From NCBI GenBank assembly GCA_003612485.1, contig RAZA01000008.1:62001-126000 (forward strand): a stretch of DNA of 64,000 nt, written 5' to 3'. This document shows positions 1 through 8,840 of the stretch, in pieces. The position numbers and the translations under genes are program-made. Origin of the DNA: a bacterium D16-50. GTDB taxonomy: Bacteria > Bacillota > Clostridia > Lachnospirales > Lachnospiraceae. The notes below the pieces were generated by a model. It was not told where the DNA came from, did not search any database, and saw nothing but the letters and a program-made list of their open reading frames with translations. Every line of letters starts with the position of its first letter. The stretch's first letter is position 1.

Positions 1-41
1 CTTTGTCAGGTAAGTTTTCATGTGGACAGAAGGCGTCAGGC

Positions 42-2360
42 CTATTCTCCCAGCACCAGACTGGCCCGATTCTGGATACGTTCCGCTGCTTCCTGAGCGC
101 TGATGTCCCCTCCGAAATACGCTTTGGACTCCTCGCTGATCACCCTCAATAGGTTACTGTCCTCATAAAGATATAGGTGTTTTGTCATCTCCCATAGAAA
201 ATCCGTCTCCTCCTGCGTCGTAGAGTCAAATCTCGTGGTGCCCCCGCCGTCAAAAAGGGCGGGCCCCATGACGTCGATTGAATTTTCATAATCATGATGG
301 CTCTGGCGGCTGAACGCATCACTCGTTACTACAAAACGGTCGCTGGTATTGCTGAAACGGGTCGCATAGGAAAGACAGAACTCAATGAAACTCCAGGCTT
401 CATCCTTATGCTGGGATGCGCTGTTCATACCCAGCCAGTCATAGAGATGGGCGGGATACCGCAGCTCCCTTTCGCTGTTGGGAAAGCCCGTGATCTCCCA
501 TATGTCGAAGAAGGTTTCCCTGATGCATAGGTAGTCCTCCATGGAGCCCAGCTCGTCTACATAGGCCTTGATCTGACCGGAGAGGAAGGGCTCAAGGCGT
601 TCCCATGGTCTTTGGGTTGTTTTCATGTCTCGCAGTTTATTCATCTGCTCCAGCAGGCTGACGAACTCATGACTGTCAAAGGAGCAGGTCTTGCTCTGGG
701 CATCCGCATATTGGTCTATTTCGCCCCCTGAGAGGATCTGGAGCAGAAAAGAAGCCGGTCTGATAAGCTGATCCACATAGCCGTCATCATCCTGCGTCAT
801 GAATTCAACGGTCTCCTCTGGAGTCATGAATTCCTGCGGCCTATCCTTCGGAAGGATCATGATGCCTGCCGAAAAGGTTAGGGGGATCCGGGAGATCCGC
901 CCGTCTTTTTTGATCAGCTCCAGAATGCCCGGAAGGATGTCCTCGCCGGATAGCTCTCCCCCGCCTGCCAGATAGGGGGCAAGGTCTTCCACGGCACCTT
1001 TGGACATCAACGTCTCCATATCGAAGAAGGACTCCCGTTCCATCAGGATGTCTGGGCCCTTCCCGCTTATTAGTTCCAGCTGCAGGTCTGTGACGCTGCC
1101 TGCCGCATATTCTTTGATGGTGACATGGCAGTAGGGATGCGTCCTATTATAAGACAGAACCAGACGGTCGATCTTGTTTGTCACGGTTTCGCTATTCGCC
1201 CCTTCCCTGCCTGCGACTCCCAGAACGAGCTCGATCTTTTCGGGCAGCTCGTGGGCGGGAATAGGATTCAGATCGACCCAGTAGTTTTCCTGTTCCATAG
1301 AATCGAAGATGTATAGGAGGAAACCGCCGTCTTCCCGCCGCCGGATCTCTCTCACGTACCCGGCTCTCAGGTAAGCATCCTGCCAGACGAGGAGAGGCTC
1401 TATGGAGCCGTCGGACAGATCGATCTGCCACAGCCGGTTCTGGTCCGCCAGATAAGCCCCCTCCCCGTATCCGCTGAAAAGGAACAGCTTCTCGGAGCCT
1501 ATACTAGTGGATTCCGGCACAGAGGAAAGATCCAGTTGAAGCGGTACGGCGTCCTTTTGCTCATCCTCTTTCATCCCCAGCCACTTGTTTAAATCGTACA
1601 GATGGACAAAACTTTTCTTTTTTTCGTCGAGGCCGCTCCAGTACGCATAGACGCCGTCGGATCCTGCGTTGACTAGACCGCGCGTCAGGGTTTCCGCCGG
1701 ATTGACCGGCAGGGAGGTGCAGCCCTGATAGACGCCTGTCTCGTCCCAGCATACTACAAGCCCCTTCAGAGTCAGGCCGTACAGCTTCCCGTCGGCGTCA
1801 GCTTCCATGAAGTTGATATAGACGTTTGGATCCGCTGATGCTTGCTTTAGGCCTGCTGTGGTATCCACGGAATAGACGAGCTGCAGGTTCTCGTCCCGCT
1901 TCTCCAGAGTGTAAGACTTGATATCCCCGTTTTCGTCACTTTTATGGTACAGCAGATATAGGCAGCCGTCTTCTCCTGCTGCGGCGGTGTACAGCCGACT
2001 TCCCTCTTCGGCCGACAAATTCAGGAGCCGGGCTTCTTTGCCCCGCTCCTGAAGGTATACCTCCGTGACAACTTTGTTTTGCTTGCGGTCAAACTCGCTA
2101 TAGTAATAATATAGGGAGTCTCCGACCAGATAGGTTGAATGCAGAATATCATGGTATGTTCTTGTGTCCCCGCCGGCATCCTCGAAACTGGCGGACAGTA
2201 CATAGCCGTCAGGAAGGGTCTTGCTTACGTTTTCTGTCTGTTCCTTTTGAGGGCCGGTATCTGAAGGCTGAGCCTTGGGTGAATCCGGCGTTTTCCCGCA
2301 GCCCCATAAAAAGAGAGCCAGAATTCCGAAGCAGATTATTGGAATACGATTTTTACGCAT
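42..2360 (-). CDS. Lipoprotein: propeller-like region fused to an extracellular solute-binding domain
   Basis: 772 residues, exported and lipid-anchored. A short basic N-terminus and hydrophobic stretch end in a lipobox LFLWGC with the lipidated Cys at residue 21. Residues about 50-370 form repeated beta-rich segments with Tyr/Trp/Asp-Gly motifs (GEDGCLYLLY, DADGKLYGL, SDGVYAYW) that look like propeller blades. From about residue 378 it resembles the family 1 extracellular solute-binding fold of carbohydrate ABC transporters (LSYNRTHP, GPDILM, WSFIEFCLSY). The start ATG follows a GGGGGAGAAG site. No permease or ATPase gene lies beside it in the window, so whether it feeds a transporter or acts as an extracellular sensor cannot be decided. 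The fold calls come from reading the sequence; the lipoprotein call is firm. Confidence 0.8.
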   Translation of the reverse strand: MRKNRIPIICFGILALFLWGCGKTPDSPKAQPSDTGPQKEQTENVSKTLPDGYVLSASFEDAGGDTRTYHDILHSTYLVGDSLYYYYSEFDRKQNKVVTEVYLQERGKEARLLNLSAEEGSRLYTAAAGEDGCLYLLYHKSDENGDIKSYTLEKRDENLQLVYSVDTTAGLKQASADPNVYINFMEADADGKLYGLTLKGLVVCWDETGVYQGCTSLPVNPAETLTRGLVNAGSDGVYAYWSGLDEKKKSFVHLYDLNKWLGMKEDEQKDAVPLQLDLSSVPESTSIGSEKLFLFSGYGEGAYLADQNRLWQIDLSDGSIEPLLVWQDAYLRAGYVREIRRREDGGFLLYIFDSMEQENYWVDLNPIPAHELPEKIELVLGVAGREGANSETVTNKIDRLVLSYNRTHPYCHVTIKEYAAGSVTDLQLELISGKGPDILMERESFFDMETLMSKGAVEDLAPYLAGGGELSGEDILPGILELIKKDGRISRIPLTFSAGIMILPKDRPQEFMTPEETVEFMTQDDDGYVDQLIRPASFLLQILSGGEIDQYADAQSKTCSFDSHEFVSLLEQMNKLRDMKTTQRPWERLEPFLSGQIKAYVDELGSMEDYLCIRETFFDIWEITGFPNSERELRYPAHLYDWLGMNSASQHKDEAWSFIEFCLSYATRFSNTSDRFVVTSDAFSRQSHHDYENSIDVMGPALFDGGGTTRFDSTTQEETDFLWEMTKHLYLYEDSNLLRVISEESKAYFGGDISAQEAAERIQNRASLVLGE

Positions 2361-2374
2361 AGCCTTCTCCCCCT

Positions 2375-2394
2375 ATCCGTCCTGACAGACGGAT
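2375..2394 (-). promoter_or_regulatory. Perfect inverted repeat in the leader of the minus-strand lipoprotein gene
   Basis: ATCCGTC and GACGGAT are 7-bp perfect arms around a 6-nt centre. They sit 14 bp upstream of the start codon and next to a TATAAT-like hexamer on the minus strand (plus-strand ATTATA at 2393-2398). The position suits an operator or a 5' leader hairpin. No convincing -35 box is visible, so the promoter itself is uncertain. Confidence 0.4.
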
Positions 2395-2626
2395 TATATT
2401 TTCATGTTTATAGATAGGATCGACCCCACTGACACATCTTTCATATCAAGAAGAAATCTTCTATGTAATATAATAGCACTTTCCGGCGGCATATGCAAGG
2501 GACAGAGTGGGTGAAATTATAACTCACTTGGTCTCTTGCGCTGTAAAAAGCCGCAGCCTGCGCTCTGCTAAAGGTTCTGTCATAGAGCTGCTTATACGGC
2601 AGCGCTTTTGGTGCGGTATGTTTTGG

Positions 2627-2655
2627 TTTACTTTGCCGGACAGATCGTGTAATAT
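2627..2655 (+). promoter_or_regulatory. Possible promoter for the M3 peptidase gene, in the 2361-2789 gap
   Basis: TTTACT (2627-2632) and TAATAT (2650-2655) are 17 bp apart, about 135 bp upstream of the peptidase start. This is the best sigma-A-like pair in the 429-bp divergent gap. Apart from this pair and the inverted repeat at 2375-2394 I see no gene or repeat there. An upstream in-frame ATG at 2688 would add 34 residues of low-complexity sequence without a ribosome site. Confidence 0.35.
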
Positions 2656-2789
2656 GGAATATAGGGCCATGGAACGCGGCCGGAAGGATGCTTGACGCAC
2701 TTGCGGCACTGGCTCTGACGCAGGCGCTGAAGGTGCGGCAGGTACGGCAGGCGGGTCGGGTGCAGAAAACAAGAAAAGAGGAGAAGCAT

Positions 2790-4463
2790 ATGAAATTCAA
2801 GGACATGCCTTATGAGCGGGTGGATTTCGACCAAGTGGAAAAGGAGATGGGGGCGCTGATGGAGGAATTCGACAGCGCCGGAAGCGGAGAGGAGCAGTTT
2901 GCGGTACATCAGAAATATTATGAGCTCACGGATAGGGTGGGCACCCAGATGACCATCGCCCATATTCGCTACGATGTGGACACTACGGACGAGTTCTATG
3001 AGAAGGAACATGAATATTACAATCAAAAAAGGCCTATTTACCACAACCTGACGCTGGAGTACGAAAAGAAGCTTTACGCGTCCCCTTACCGGGCGTATCT
3101 GGAGGAGAAGATCGGCCCCGTGGCCTTCAAGAATCTGGAGATCGCCCAGAAGGCCATGGACGAGAAGCTGATCCCTCTGATGCAGGAGGCCAACGCCCTG
3201 ACAACGGAGTACAACAAGCTCATCGCCGGGGCAAAGATCCCCTTCGACGGGCAGGTGTTCAACCTATCCCTGATGAGGCCGTACCTGATCAATTCCGACA
3301 GAAATGTCAGAAAGGCGGCGTGGAAGGCTCAGAGCGCTTTCTTTATGGCCAACATGGAGAAGCTGGACGAGCTGTATGATAAGCTGGTGAAGAACCGCAC
3401 CGCTCAGGCCAAGGAGATGGGATATGAGAATTTTGTGGAGCTGGGCTATTACAAGATGATGCGCAACTGTTACGGCAAGGAGGAGGTGGAGGCCTTCCGG
3501 CAGCAGGTGAAGGAGTATCTGGTTCCCTTTGCGGAGAAGCTCCATGACCGCAGAAGAAAGAGGCTGGGGCTTGAGAAGCTGAGCTATATTGACAATGCGG
3601 TATATTTTAATAACGGAAATCCCGCGCCCTTCGGCAGCCCGGAGGAGATTCTTGCGGCGGGCCGGAAGATGTACAGCGAGCTTTCCCCCGAGACCAAAGA
3701 GTTCTATGATTTCATGATGGAGAACGAGCTGTTCGACGTGCTGGGCCGCAAGACCAAGAGAGCCGGGGGCTATATGACCTATATGCCGGTCTATAATTCT
3801 CCCTTCGTATTTGCAAACTTCAACGGGACCAGCGGTGACGTAGATGTCATAACCCATGAATGCGGCCATGCCTTCCAAGGCTATCTCTCCGGCAAGGATC
3901 CTATCCGGGAGCACAGTGACATCACCATGGAGACGGCGGAGATTCACTCCATGTCCATGGAATTCTTCACCCAGAAATGGATGCCTCTCTTCTTCGGGGA
4001 CAGGGCGCAGGACTATATCGAGATGCATCTGGAGGACTCCGTGGCATTCATCCCTTACGGCTGCATGGTGGACGAATTCCAGCATATCGTGTATGAGAAC
4101 CCGGACATGACTCCAAAGGAGCGGCGGGCGGCATGGCTGGAGCTGGAGAAAGTATATAGGCCTCATCAGGATTATGAGGAGGATCCGTATTTCGGCAAGG
4201 GCGGTTTCTGGCAGAGGCAGCAGCATATCTACAACAGTCCCTTCTATTATATTGACTATTGCATCGCCCAGACCTGCGCTTTGCAGTACAAGGTAAAGAT
4301 GGACGAGGACTTTGACGGCGCGTGGAAGAGCTATCTGAAGCTCTGTAATCTGTCCGCCAGCGATTTCTTTACCAGTATGGTGAAGGAAGTGGGCCTTATG
4401 AGTCCCTTCGAGCCCGGCTGCGTGAAAAATATCGTGGAAAAACTTGAAAAATATGTGAAATAG
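2790..4463 (+). CDS. pepF: M3-family zinc oligoendopeptidase (PepF-like)
   Basis: 557 residues, predicted cytoplasmic metallopeptidase that trims oligopeptides. The zinc motif HECGH is at residues 356-360 (VITHECGHAFQGYL), followed by the M3-typical second-helix glutamate region (ITMETAEIHSMSMEF). The C-terminal FYYIDYCIAQTCALQY segment is also characteristic of the family. The start at 2790 was chosen because GAGGAGAAGC lies just upstream and homology-like sequence begins at MKFKDMPYERVDF. It appears monocistronic or to read through to the foldase gene 87 bp downstream; a weak T-less hairpin at 4481-4505 separates them. The length fits the family. Substrate specificity cannot be read from the sequence. 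Confidence 0.93.
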   Translation: MKFKDMPYERVDFDQVEKEMGALMEEFDSAGSGEEQFAVHQKYYELTDRVGTQMTIAHIRYDVDTTDEFYEKEHEYYNQKRPIYHNLTLEYEKKLYASPYRAYLEEKIGPVAFKNLEIAQKAMDEKLIPLMQEANALTTEYNKLIAGAKIPFDGQVFNLSLMRPYLINSDRNVRKAAWKAQSAFFMANMEKLDELYDKLVKNRTAQAKEMGYENFVELGYYKMMRNCYGKEEVEAFRQQVKEYLVPFAEKLHDRRRKRLGLEKLSYIDNAVYFNNGNPAPFGSPEEILAAGRKMYSELSPETKEFYDFMMENELFDVLGRKTKRAGGYMTYMPVYNSPFVFANFNGTSGDVDVITHECGHAFQGYLSGKDPIREHSDITMETAEIHSMSMEFFTQKWMPLFFGDRAQDYIEMHLEDSVAFIPYGCMVDEFQHIVYENPDMTPKERRAAWLELEKVYRPHQDYEEDPYFGKGGFWQRQQHIYNSPFYYIDYCIAQTCALQYKVKMDEDFDGAWKSYLKLCNLSASDFFTSMVKEVGLMSPFEPGCVKNIVEKLEKYVK

Positions 4464-4550
4464 CTTCACATTTTCCCCAAAATACTGTAAAATGGTTCAG
4501 TATTGCATTTGGATACGCAGATATCAGGAAAATGAGGGAAGGGGCATACT

Positions 4551-6269
4551 ATGTCGAAGAGGGAAAAGCAAAACGCTTCGCAGAGTGCGGAAAAGCAGGA
4601 GGGCGGCCAGAAGCCGGAGAAGATAGTCACCAGATATGACCGGAGGATGCAGAGAAGGAAGGAACAGAAGCAGAAGGAGCTGAGGGACAAGCGCATGGGC
4701 CAGATCATCGGCGCTGTGCTGGCGGTGGCTCTGGTGTGCGTGGTGGCTTCCTTTCCCGTCCGTACCTGGATGAACCTGAACGGCACATATATTCAGGTGA
4801 ACGGGGACAAGGTCACAAAGGTGGAGTATGATTATAATTATAATCTTGTAAGCAACAGCTTCATCAGCCAGTATTATACCACGTATCTCTATTATTTCGG
4901 AGTGGATCTGTCGGGGGATCTGAGCAAACAGATGTACAGCGATACCCTTACATGGAAGGATCATTTCGATGAGCTGACGGTGGAGCGTCTGGCCCAGAAC
5001 AAGTCCATGATGAAGGAGGCCAAGGAGGCCGGGTTCGCCCATGACACCGATCAGGAGTATGCGGACTTTATGGAGGATCTGAAGGATGCCGCCGAGACGG
5101 AGGGCATGTCCCTGAAGAACTACATTCAGCAGATGTACGGCGCTTATGCCACGGAATCCCGCATCAAACCCTATGTGGAAGAGGGAATATATCTGAGCGC
5201 CTACAACGGGGAGGTGCTTGAGGAGAGGTATGCGCCCTCCGATGAGGAGATTCAGGAATATTACGAGAGCAACAAGGCGAACTATGATTCGGTGGACTAT
5301 TATCTGCATACCGTGAACGCGGAGCTTCCCACGGAGCCTACGGAGCTGGCGGATCCCGTGGACGAGAATGAGGACGGGGAAGAGGGCTCCGACGGTGAGG
5401 ACGGCTCTGCAGGAGAGGAGACGCCCTACCAGCCCTCTGAGGCGGAGATAGCGGCGGCCATGGAGGCGGCAAAGAACGCGGCGGAGGCTGTGGAAAAGAA
5501 GGTCGAGACTGTGGGGGAGCTGAACACGAACATGAAGAAGGCTTCGATCACCTACTCCCTGCAGAGCTGGCTCTTTGACGAGGAGCGGAAGGCCGGGGAT
5601 ACCACGGTGATAGAGGATGCGACCTCCCACCGCTATTATGTGCTGGGATTTGAGGATCGCTATCTGGACAAGGCCCGCTCGGCCGACGCAAGGATTCTCA
5701 TGACCAAGGAGGACGGTCAGGCCGTTCTGGATGAGTGGAAGAACGGGGCCGCCACGGAGGAGAGCTTTGCTGAGATCTGCGACAAGTATAGGGATCCGGC
5801 GGTGAGCACCGCAAAGGGCGGGCTGTATGAGGCTCTGGTATCCGGGAACATGGAAGAGGAGCTGAAGGTCTGGGTATTCGACGAGGGGCGCAAAGCAGGT
5901 GACACAGCTGTCATAACTCCGGAGGGAAGCGAGTATACCTATGTGGCGTATTATATTGCCCCCAACGAGGAGGAATGGTATCTGAGCATCCGGCAGACAT
6001 TGCTGAACGAAAGGCTGACGGAATATATGGAAGGACTTGCCGAGAATGCTGACGTTAAGGATCCCAAGGGGAACCTGAACTTCCGGAAGGTGCAGGAGGA
6101 GGCCGCCAAGGCCCAGCTGGACAAGCAGGACGGCAGCGGAGAGAATCAGAGCGCTGAGGACGGCAGTGAAGACAGCTCCTCCGAAGGATCCGACATGGAC
6201 GGGAGCGCGGAGCCTTCCGGTGACGGAGACGGAAGTGCGTCCGGTGAGGGCTCCGCTTCCGGGGAGTAG
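4551..6269 (+). CDS. Membrane-anchored parvulin/SurA-like peptidyl-prolyl isomerase
   Basis: 572 residues. A basic, Lys/Gln-rich cytoplasmic N-terminus (about 1-48) precedes one transmembrane helix at about 50-68, so the rest is outside the membrane. Residues about 80-230 resemble a SurA-type chaperone arm, with a Glu-rich helical insert at about 265-325. A parvulin-type rotamase core follows: ARILMTKEDGQAVLDEW, then FAEICDKYRD and STAKGGLYE. The C-terminal 50 residues are a Ser/Asp/Glu/Gly tail. The likely role is folding of secreted proteins at the membrane, as for PrsA, but it is anchored by a helix instead of a lipid. A ribosome site (GAGGGAAGGGG) precedes the ATG. The acidic tail resembles surface-exposed linkers, but no sorting signal is present. 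Confidence 0.8.
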   Translation: MSKREKQNASQSAEKQEGGQKPEKIVTRYDRRMQRRKEQKQKELRDKRMGQIIGAVLAVALVCVVASFPVRTWMNLNGTYIQVNGDKVTKVEYDYNYNLVSNSFISQYYTTYLYYFGVDLSGDLSKQMYSDTLTWKDHFDELTVERLAQNKSMMKEAKEAGFAHDTDQEYADFMEDLKDAAETEGMSLKNYIQQMYGAYATESRIKPYVEEGIYLSAYNGEVLEERYAPSDEEIQEYYESNKANYDSVDYYLHTVNAELPTEPTELADPVDENEDGEEGSDGEDGSAGEETPYQPSEAEIAAAMEAAKNAAEAVEKKVETVGELNTNMKKASITYSLQSWLFDEERKAGDTTVIEDATSHRYYVLGFEDRYLDKARSADARILMTKEDGQAVLDEWKNGAATEESFAEICDKYRDPAVSTAKGGLYEALVSGNMEEELKVWVFDEGRKAGDTAVITPEGSEYTYVAYYIAPNEEEWYLSIRQTLLNERLTEYMEGLAENADVKDPKGNLNFRKVQEEAAKAQLDKQDGSGENQSAEDGSEDSSSEGSDMDGSAEPSGDGDGSASGEGSASGE

Positions 6270-6319
6270 GATGGAAAAGTAAGCTTTATGTGTATTTTAT
6301 GAATCGAAAAGAGGCGGGA

Positions 6320-6342
6320 TGGCGGTGGGGTACTCACCGCCA
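6320..6342 (+). terminator. Strong hairpin between the foldase and HAD genes, possible terminator
   Basis: TGGCGGTG and CACCGCCA pair perfectly around a 7-nt loop, 50 bp after the foldase stop. The following sequence is only moderately T-rich (cttgctgttttg), so termination may be partial. Confidence 0.5.
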
Positions 6343-6405
6343 CTTGCTGTTTTGTAAGAAGATATAGGAGGCCGGAGACGGGGAAGAAGAGTCCGGGGTG
6401 AGAGG

Positions 6406-7230
6406 ATGAGAGAAAAGATTTTGGCATTGGATATTGACGGAACCTTGACCAATTCGGAGAAGGATATCAGCCCGGCCACAAAAGCAGCGCTGTTTAGGAT
6501 GATGGAGAAAGGGCATAAGGTGATTCTGGCCTCCGGCCGGCCGTCCACGGGCATCCGCCGTTATGAATCGGAACTGGAGCTGGCAGCACATGACGGGTAT
6601 GTGCTGGCTTTCAACGGCGCATGTATAACCCGGTGCGGATCAGGAAAAATAGTGTATAAAAGGGTGTTGCCCAAGGATCTGCTGCCGGAGCTGTATCGCT
6701 TTGCAGCAGAGAAGGCCTGCGGTCTGGCCACTCATCGGGGGGATGTGTCCTTCTCCGCCTTTGCGCCGGACAGGTATGTGGAGCTGGAGGCCCGTATCAA
6801 TGGCATGACTGTGGTGCAGCCGGAGGATTTCGTGGGCTTCGTGGATTTCGACATGCACAAATGCCTTATGACGGCGGAGCCTGACAGAGCGGCAGTGCTG
6901 GAGCGCCAGCTGCAGGCCGGCTGCGGGGATAGGGCGGATATATACCGTTCGGATCCGTATTTCATCGAAATCATGCCTCAGGGGGTGGATAAGGGAGCGG
7001 CTCTGGAGAAGCTTCTGGAAATTCTGGGTGCAAGGTGGGAAGACGTGATCTGCTGCGGGGACGGATACAATGATATATCTATGATAGAACGAGCCGGAGT
7101 GGGGGTGGCCATGGCAAATGCCCAGCCGGAGGTAAGGGCCGCGGCAGACTATGTGGCCCCCGGCAATGACGAGGATGGGCTGGTATGGGTGATAGACCGG
7201 TTCGTTTGGGGGAAGGACGGCGGAAGCTGA
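6406..7230 (+). CDS. Cof-type HAD-superfamily sugar/nucleotide phosphatase
   Basis: 274 residues. The HAD motif I is LALDIDGTLTN, with nucleophile Asp9 and acid/base Asp11. Motif II is ILASGRP. Motif IV near the C-terminus is CCGDGYNDISMIERAG followed by VGVAMANA, the usual Cof signature. A C2-type cap lies between about residues 85 and 190. The family removes phosphate from small cytosolic metabolites (sugar phosphates, flavin or pyridoxal phosphate); the substrate here is unknown. The start ATG follows GGGGTGAGAGG. It is followed by a 145-bp gap with degenerate repeats and then the CCA enzyme gene. Confidence 0.9.
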   Translation: MREKILALDIDGTLTNSEKDISPATKAALFRMMEKGHKVILASGRPSTGIRRYESELELAAHDGYVLAFNGACITRCGSGKIVYKRVLPKDLLPELYRFAAEKACGLATHRGDVSFSAFAPDRYVELEARINGMTVVQPEDFVGFVDFDMHKCLMTAEPDRAAVLERQLQAGCGDRADIYRSDPYFIEIMPQGVDKGAALEKLLEILGARWEDVICCGDGYNDISMIERAGVGVAMANAQPEVRAAADYVAPGNDEDGLVWVIDRFVWGKDGGS

Positions 7231-7239
7231 GGTGTCCTG

Positions 7240-7337
7240 CGGCAGAAGGCTTGGCCATGGCGGAAGGTTTGGCCACGGCGGAAAGCCTGTCAGGGCGGAA
7301 GTTCTGGCTGCGGCAGAAGGCTTGGCCATGGCGGAAG
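7240..7337 (+). repeat. Direct repeat and degenerate 18-bp tandem array between HAD and cca genes
   Basis: A 27-bp stretch beginning CGGCAGAAGGCTTGGCC is present identically at 7240-7266 and 7311-7337. The sequence between is built from diverged copies of an 18-bp unit (GGCGGAAGGTTTGGCCAC and relatives). It lies in a non-coding gap directly upstream of the cca ribosome site. It reads as a decaying minisatellite. Confidence 0.8.
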
Positions 7338-7375
7338 CATATACATAGAAAAGCGGTACGGGAGGAAAGGAAAAA

Positions 7376-8755
7376 TTGCGGCATGATGTTAAAATAAACA
7401 TTCCGGATAAGGCTAAGGATGTCATTGGGACGATCATGGCGGCGGGCTTCGAGGCATATGTGGTAGGAGGCTGCGTGAGGGACTCCGTTCTGGGAAGGAC
7501 TCCGGAGGACTGGGATATCACGACCTCCGCCAGACCGGAACAGGTGAAGGCCTTGTTTCCCCATACCGTGGACACGGGCCTGCAGCACGGTACGGTGACG
7601 GTGATGATGGGGCGGGAGGGTTTTGAGGTAACGACCTACCGCATTGACGGGAAATATGAGGACTGCAGGCATCCGGAGAACGTCACCTTTACGCCCAGCC
7701 TCCGGGAAGACCTGCAGCGCAGGGACCTGACAATCAACGCCATGGCCTACAACGAGGAACAGGGGCTGGTGGACATTTTCGGGGGCATGGAGGATATTTC
7801 GGAGGGGATCGTGCGGTGTGTGGGAGACCCAAGGGAACGTTTCCGGGAAGACGCCCTGCGTATTTTGCGGGCCATCCGGTTTTCTGCCCAGCTGGGATAT
7901 GTCATAGAAGAGGGGACGAGAAAGGCTGCCGCCGAGCTGGCGCCTCTTTTGTCAAAGATCAGCGCGGAAAGAATCCAGACGGAGCTGGTAAAGCTTTTAG
8001 TGTCCCCCCATCCGGAGTATCTGCGTCTGGCTTATGAATGCAAAGTCACGGCAGTTTTTCTGCCGGAGTTCGATAAGGCCATGGAGACCCCCCAGCGCCA
8101 TCCCCACCATTGCTATAGCGTGGGGGAGCATATTCTGGCCTCCCTTGGCTATGTGGAGGCGGATAGGGTGCTGCGGCTGGCCATGCTCTTCCATGATATC
8201 GGAAAGCCCGAGGTCATGACCGCAGATACGGACGGCACCACCCATTTCCACGGTCATGGGGCGGTGGGGGCAGCCATGGCCAATAAGATCATGAAAAGGC
8301 TGCGGTTCGACAACGATACCGCGGCCATGGTGTGCAGGCTGGTGCAGTACCATGATTACGGCAATGCGCTGGATCCTGACAAGGCTGCGGTGCGCAAGGC
8401 AGTGAACCGAATCGGTGAGGATGCGTTTTCTCTGCTTCTTCAGGTGAAGCGGGCCGACATTATGGCTCAGAGCGATTTTCAGAGGGAGGAGAAGCTGGAG
8501 CTGCTGGAACGATGGGGGCGGCTCTATGAGGAGATTGTGGCCGACGGCCAGTGTATGTCTCTGAAGGATCTTGCGGTGACGGGCAGAGACCTGATCGGCG
8601 CGGGCTGGGAACCGGGCAGGAAGCTGGGCGTGGTGCTTCAGAAGCTGCTGGAGCTGGTGCTGGAGAGGCCGGACTGTAATACCAGAGAAAGGCTGCTGGA
8701 GGAGGCGGCGCACTACGCTCAGGAGGCTTCTGAAGAGGCATCGCTGAATCTTTAA
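7376..8755 (+). CDS. cca: CCA tRNA nucleotidyltransferase with HD domain
   Basis: 459 residues. The class II nucleotidyltransferase head carries YVVGGCVRDSVLGR and EDWDITTSA, whose two Asp residues bind metal. It is followed by YRIDGKYEDCRHPENV and the RRDLTINAMAYN motif. A helical neck and body follow, then an HD phosphohydrolase-type domain (MLFHDIGKPEV, FHGHGAVGA) at about 245-360. The family adds or repairs the 3' CCA end of tRNAs, consistent with both tRNA genes in this window lacking an encoded CCA. The start is TTG, with GGAGGAAAGG 5-6 nt upstream. No nearer ATG in this frame preserves the N-terminus. Confidence 0.95.
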   Translation: MRHDVKINIPDKAKDVIGTIMAAGFEAYVVGGCVRDSVLGRTPEDWDITTSARPEQVKALFPHTVDTGLQHGTVTVMMGREGFEVTTYRIDGKYEDCRHPENVTFTPSLREDLQRRDLTINAMAYNEEQGLVDIFGGMEDISEGIVRCVGDPRERFREDALRILRAIRFSAQLGYVIEEGTRKAAAELAPLLSKISAERIQTELVKLLVSPHPEYLRLAYECKVTAVFLPEFDKAMETPQRHPHHCYSVGEHILASLGYVEADRVLRLAMLFHDIGKPEVMTADTDGTTHFHGHGAVGAAMANKIMKRLRFDNDTAAMVCRLVQYHDYGNALDPDKAAVRKAVNRIGEDAFSLLLQVKRADIMAQSDFQREEKLELLERWGRLYEEIVADGQCMSLKDLAVTGRDLIGAGWEPGRKLGVVLQKLLELVLERPDCNTRERLLEEAAHYAQEASEEASLNL

Positions 8756-8764
8756 CATACTTTT

Positions 8765-8838
8765 TGAGATCCCTTCATAAGATAGTTTAGCCGGACGAAA
8801 TGGGGTGCGGTGACTCAGGCTAAACGGGAGGGGTCTTA
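8765..8838 (+). promoter_or_regulatory. Two-stem leader that would hide the CotS-like gene's ribosome site
   Basis: An outer stem pairs 8765-8775 with 8828-8838 (AGATCCCTT with GAGGGGTCT, using G-U pairs). An inner stem pairs GTTTAGCC (8785-8792) with GGCTAAAC (8818-8825) perfectly. The Shine-Dalgarno GGGAGGGG (8826-8833) is caught in the outer stem, 7 nt before the GTG start. This geometry would restrict translation until the stem opens. Seen by eye only, no folding energy was computed. Confidence 0.5.
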
Positions 8839-8840
8839 AG

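Noticed and set aside
2688..2789. Upstream start for the M3 peptidase
   Set aside because: The added 34 residues are low complexity, and a strong GAGGAG site directly precedes the ATG at 2790.
4481..4505. Terminator after the M3 peptidase gene
   Set aside because: AATACTG/CAGTATT can pair, but the stem is short and AT-rich and no T-run follows.
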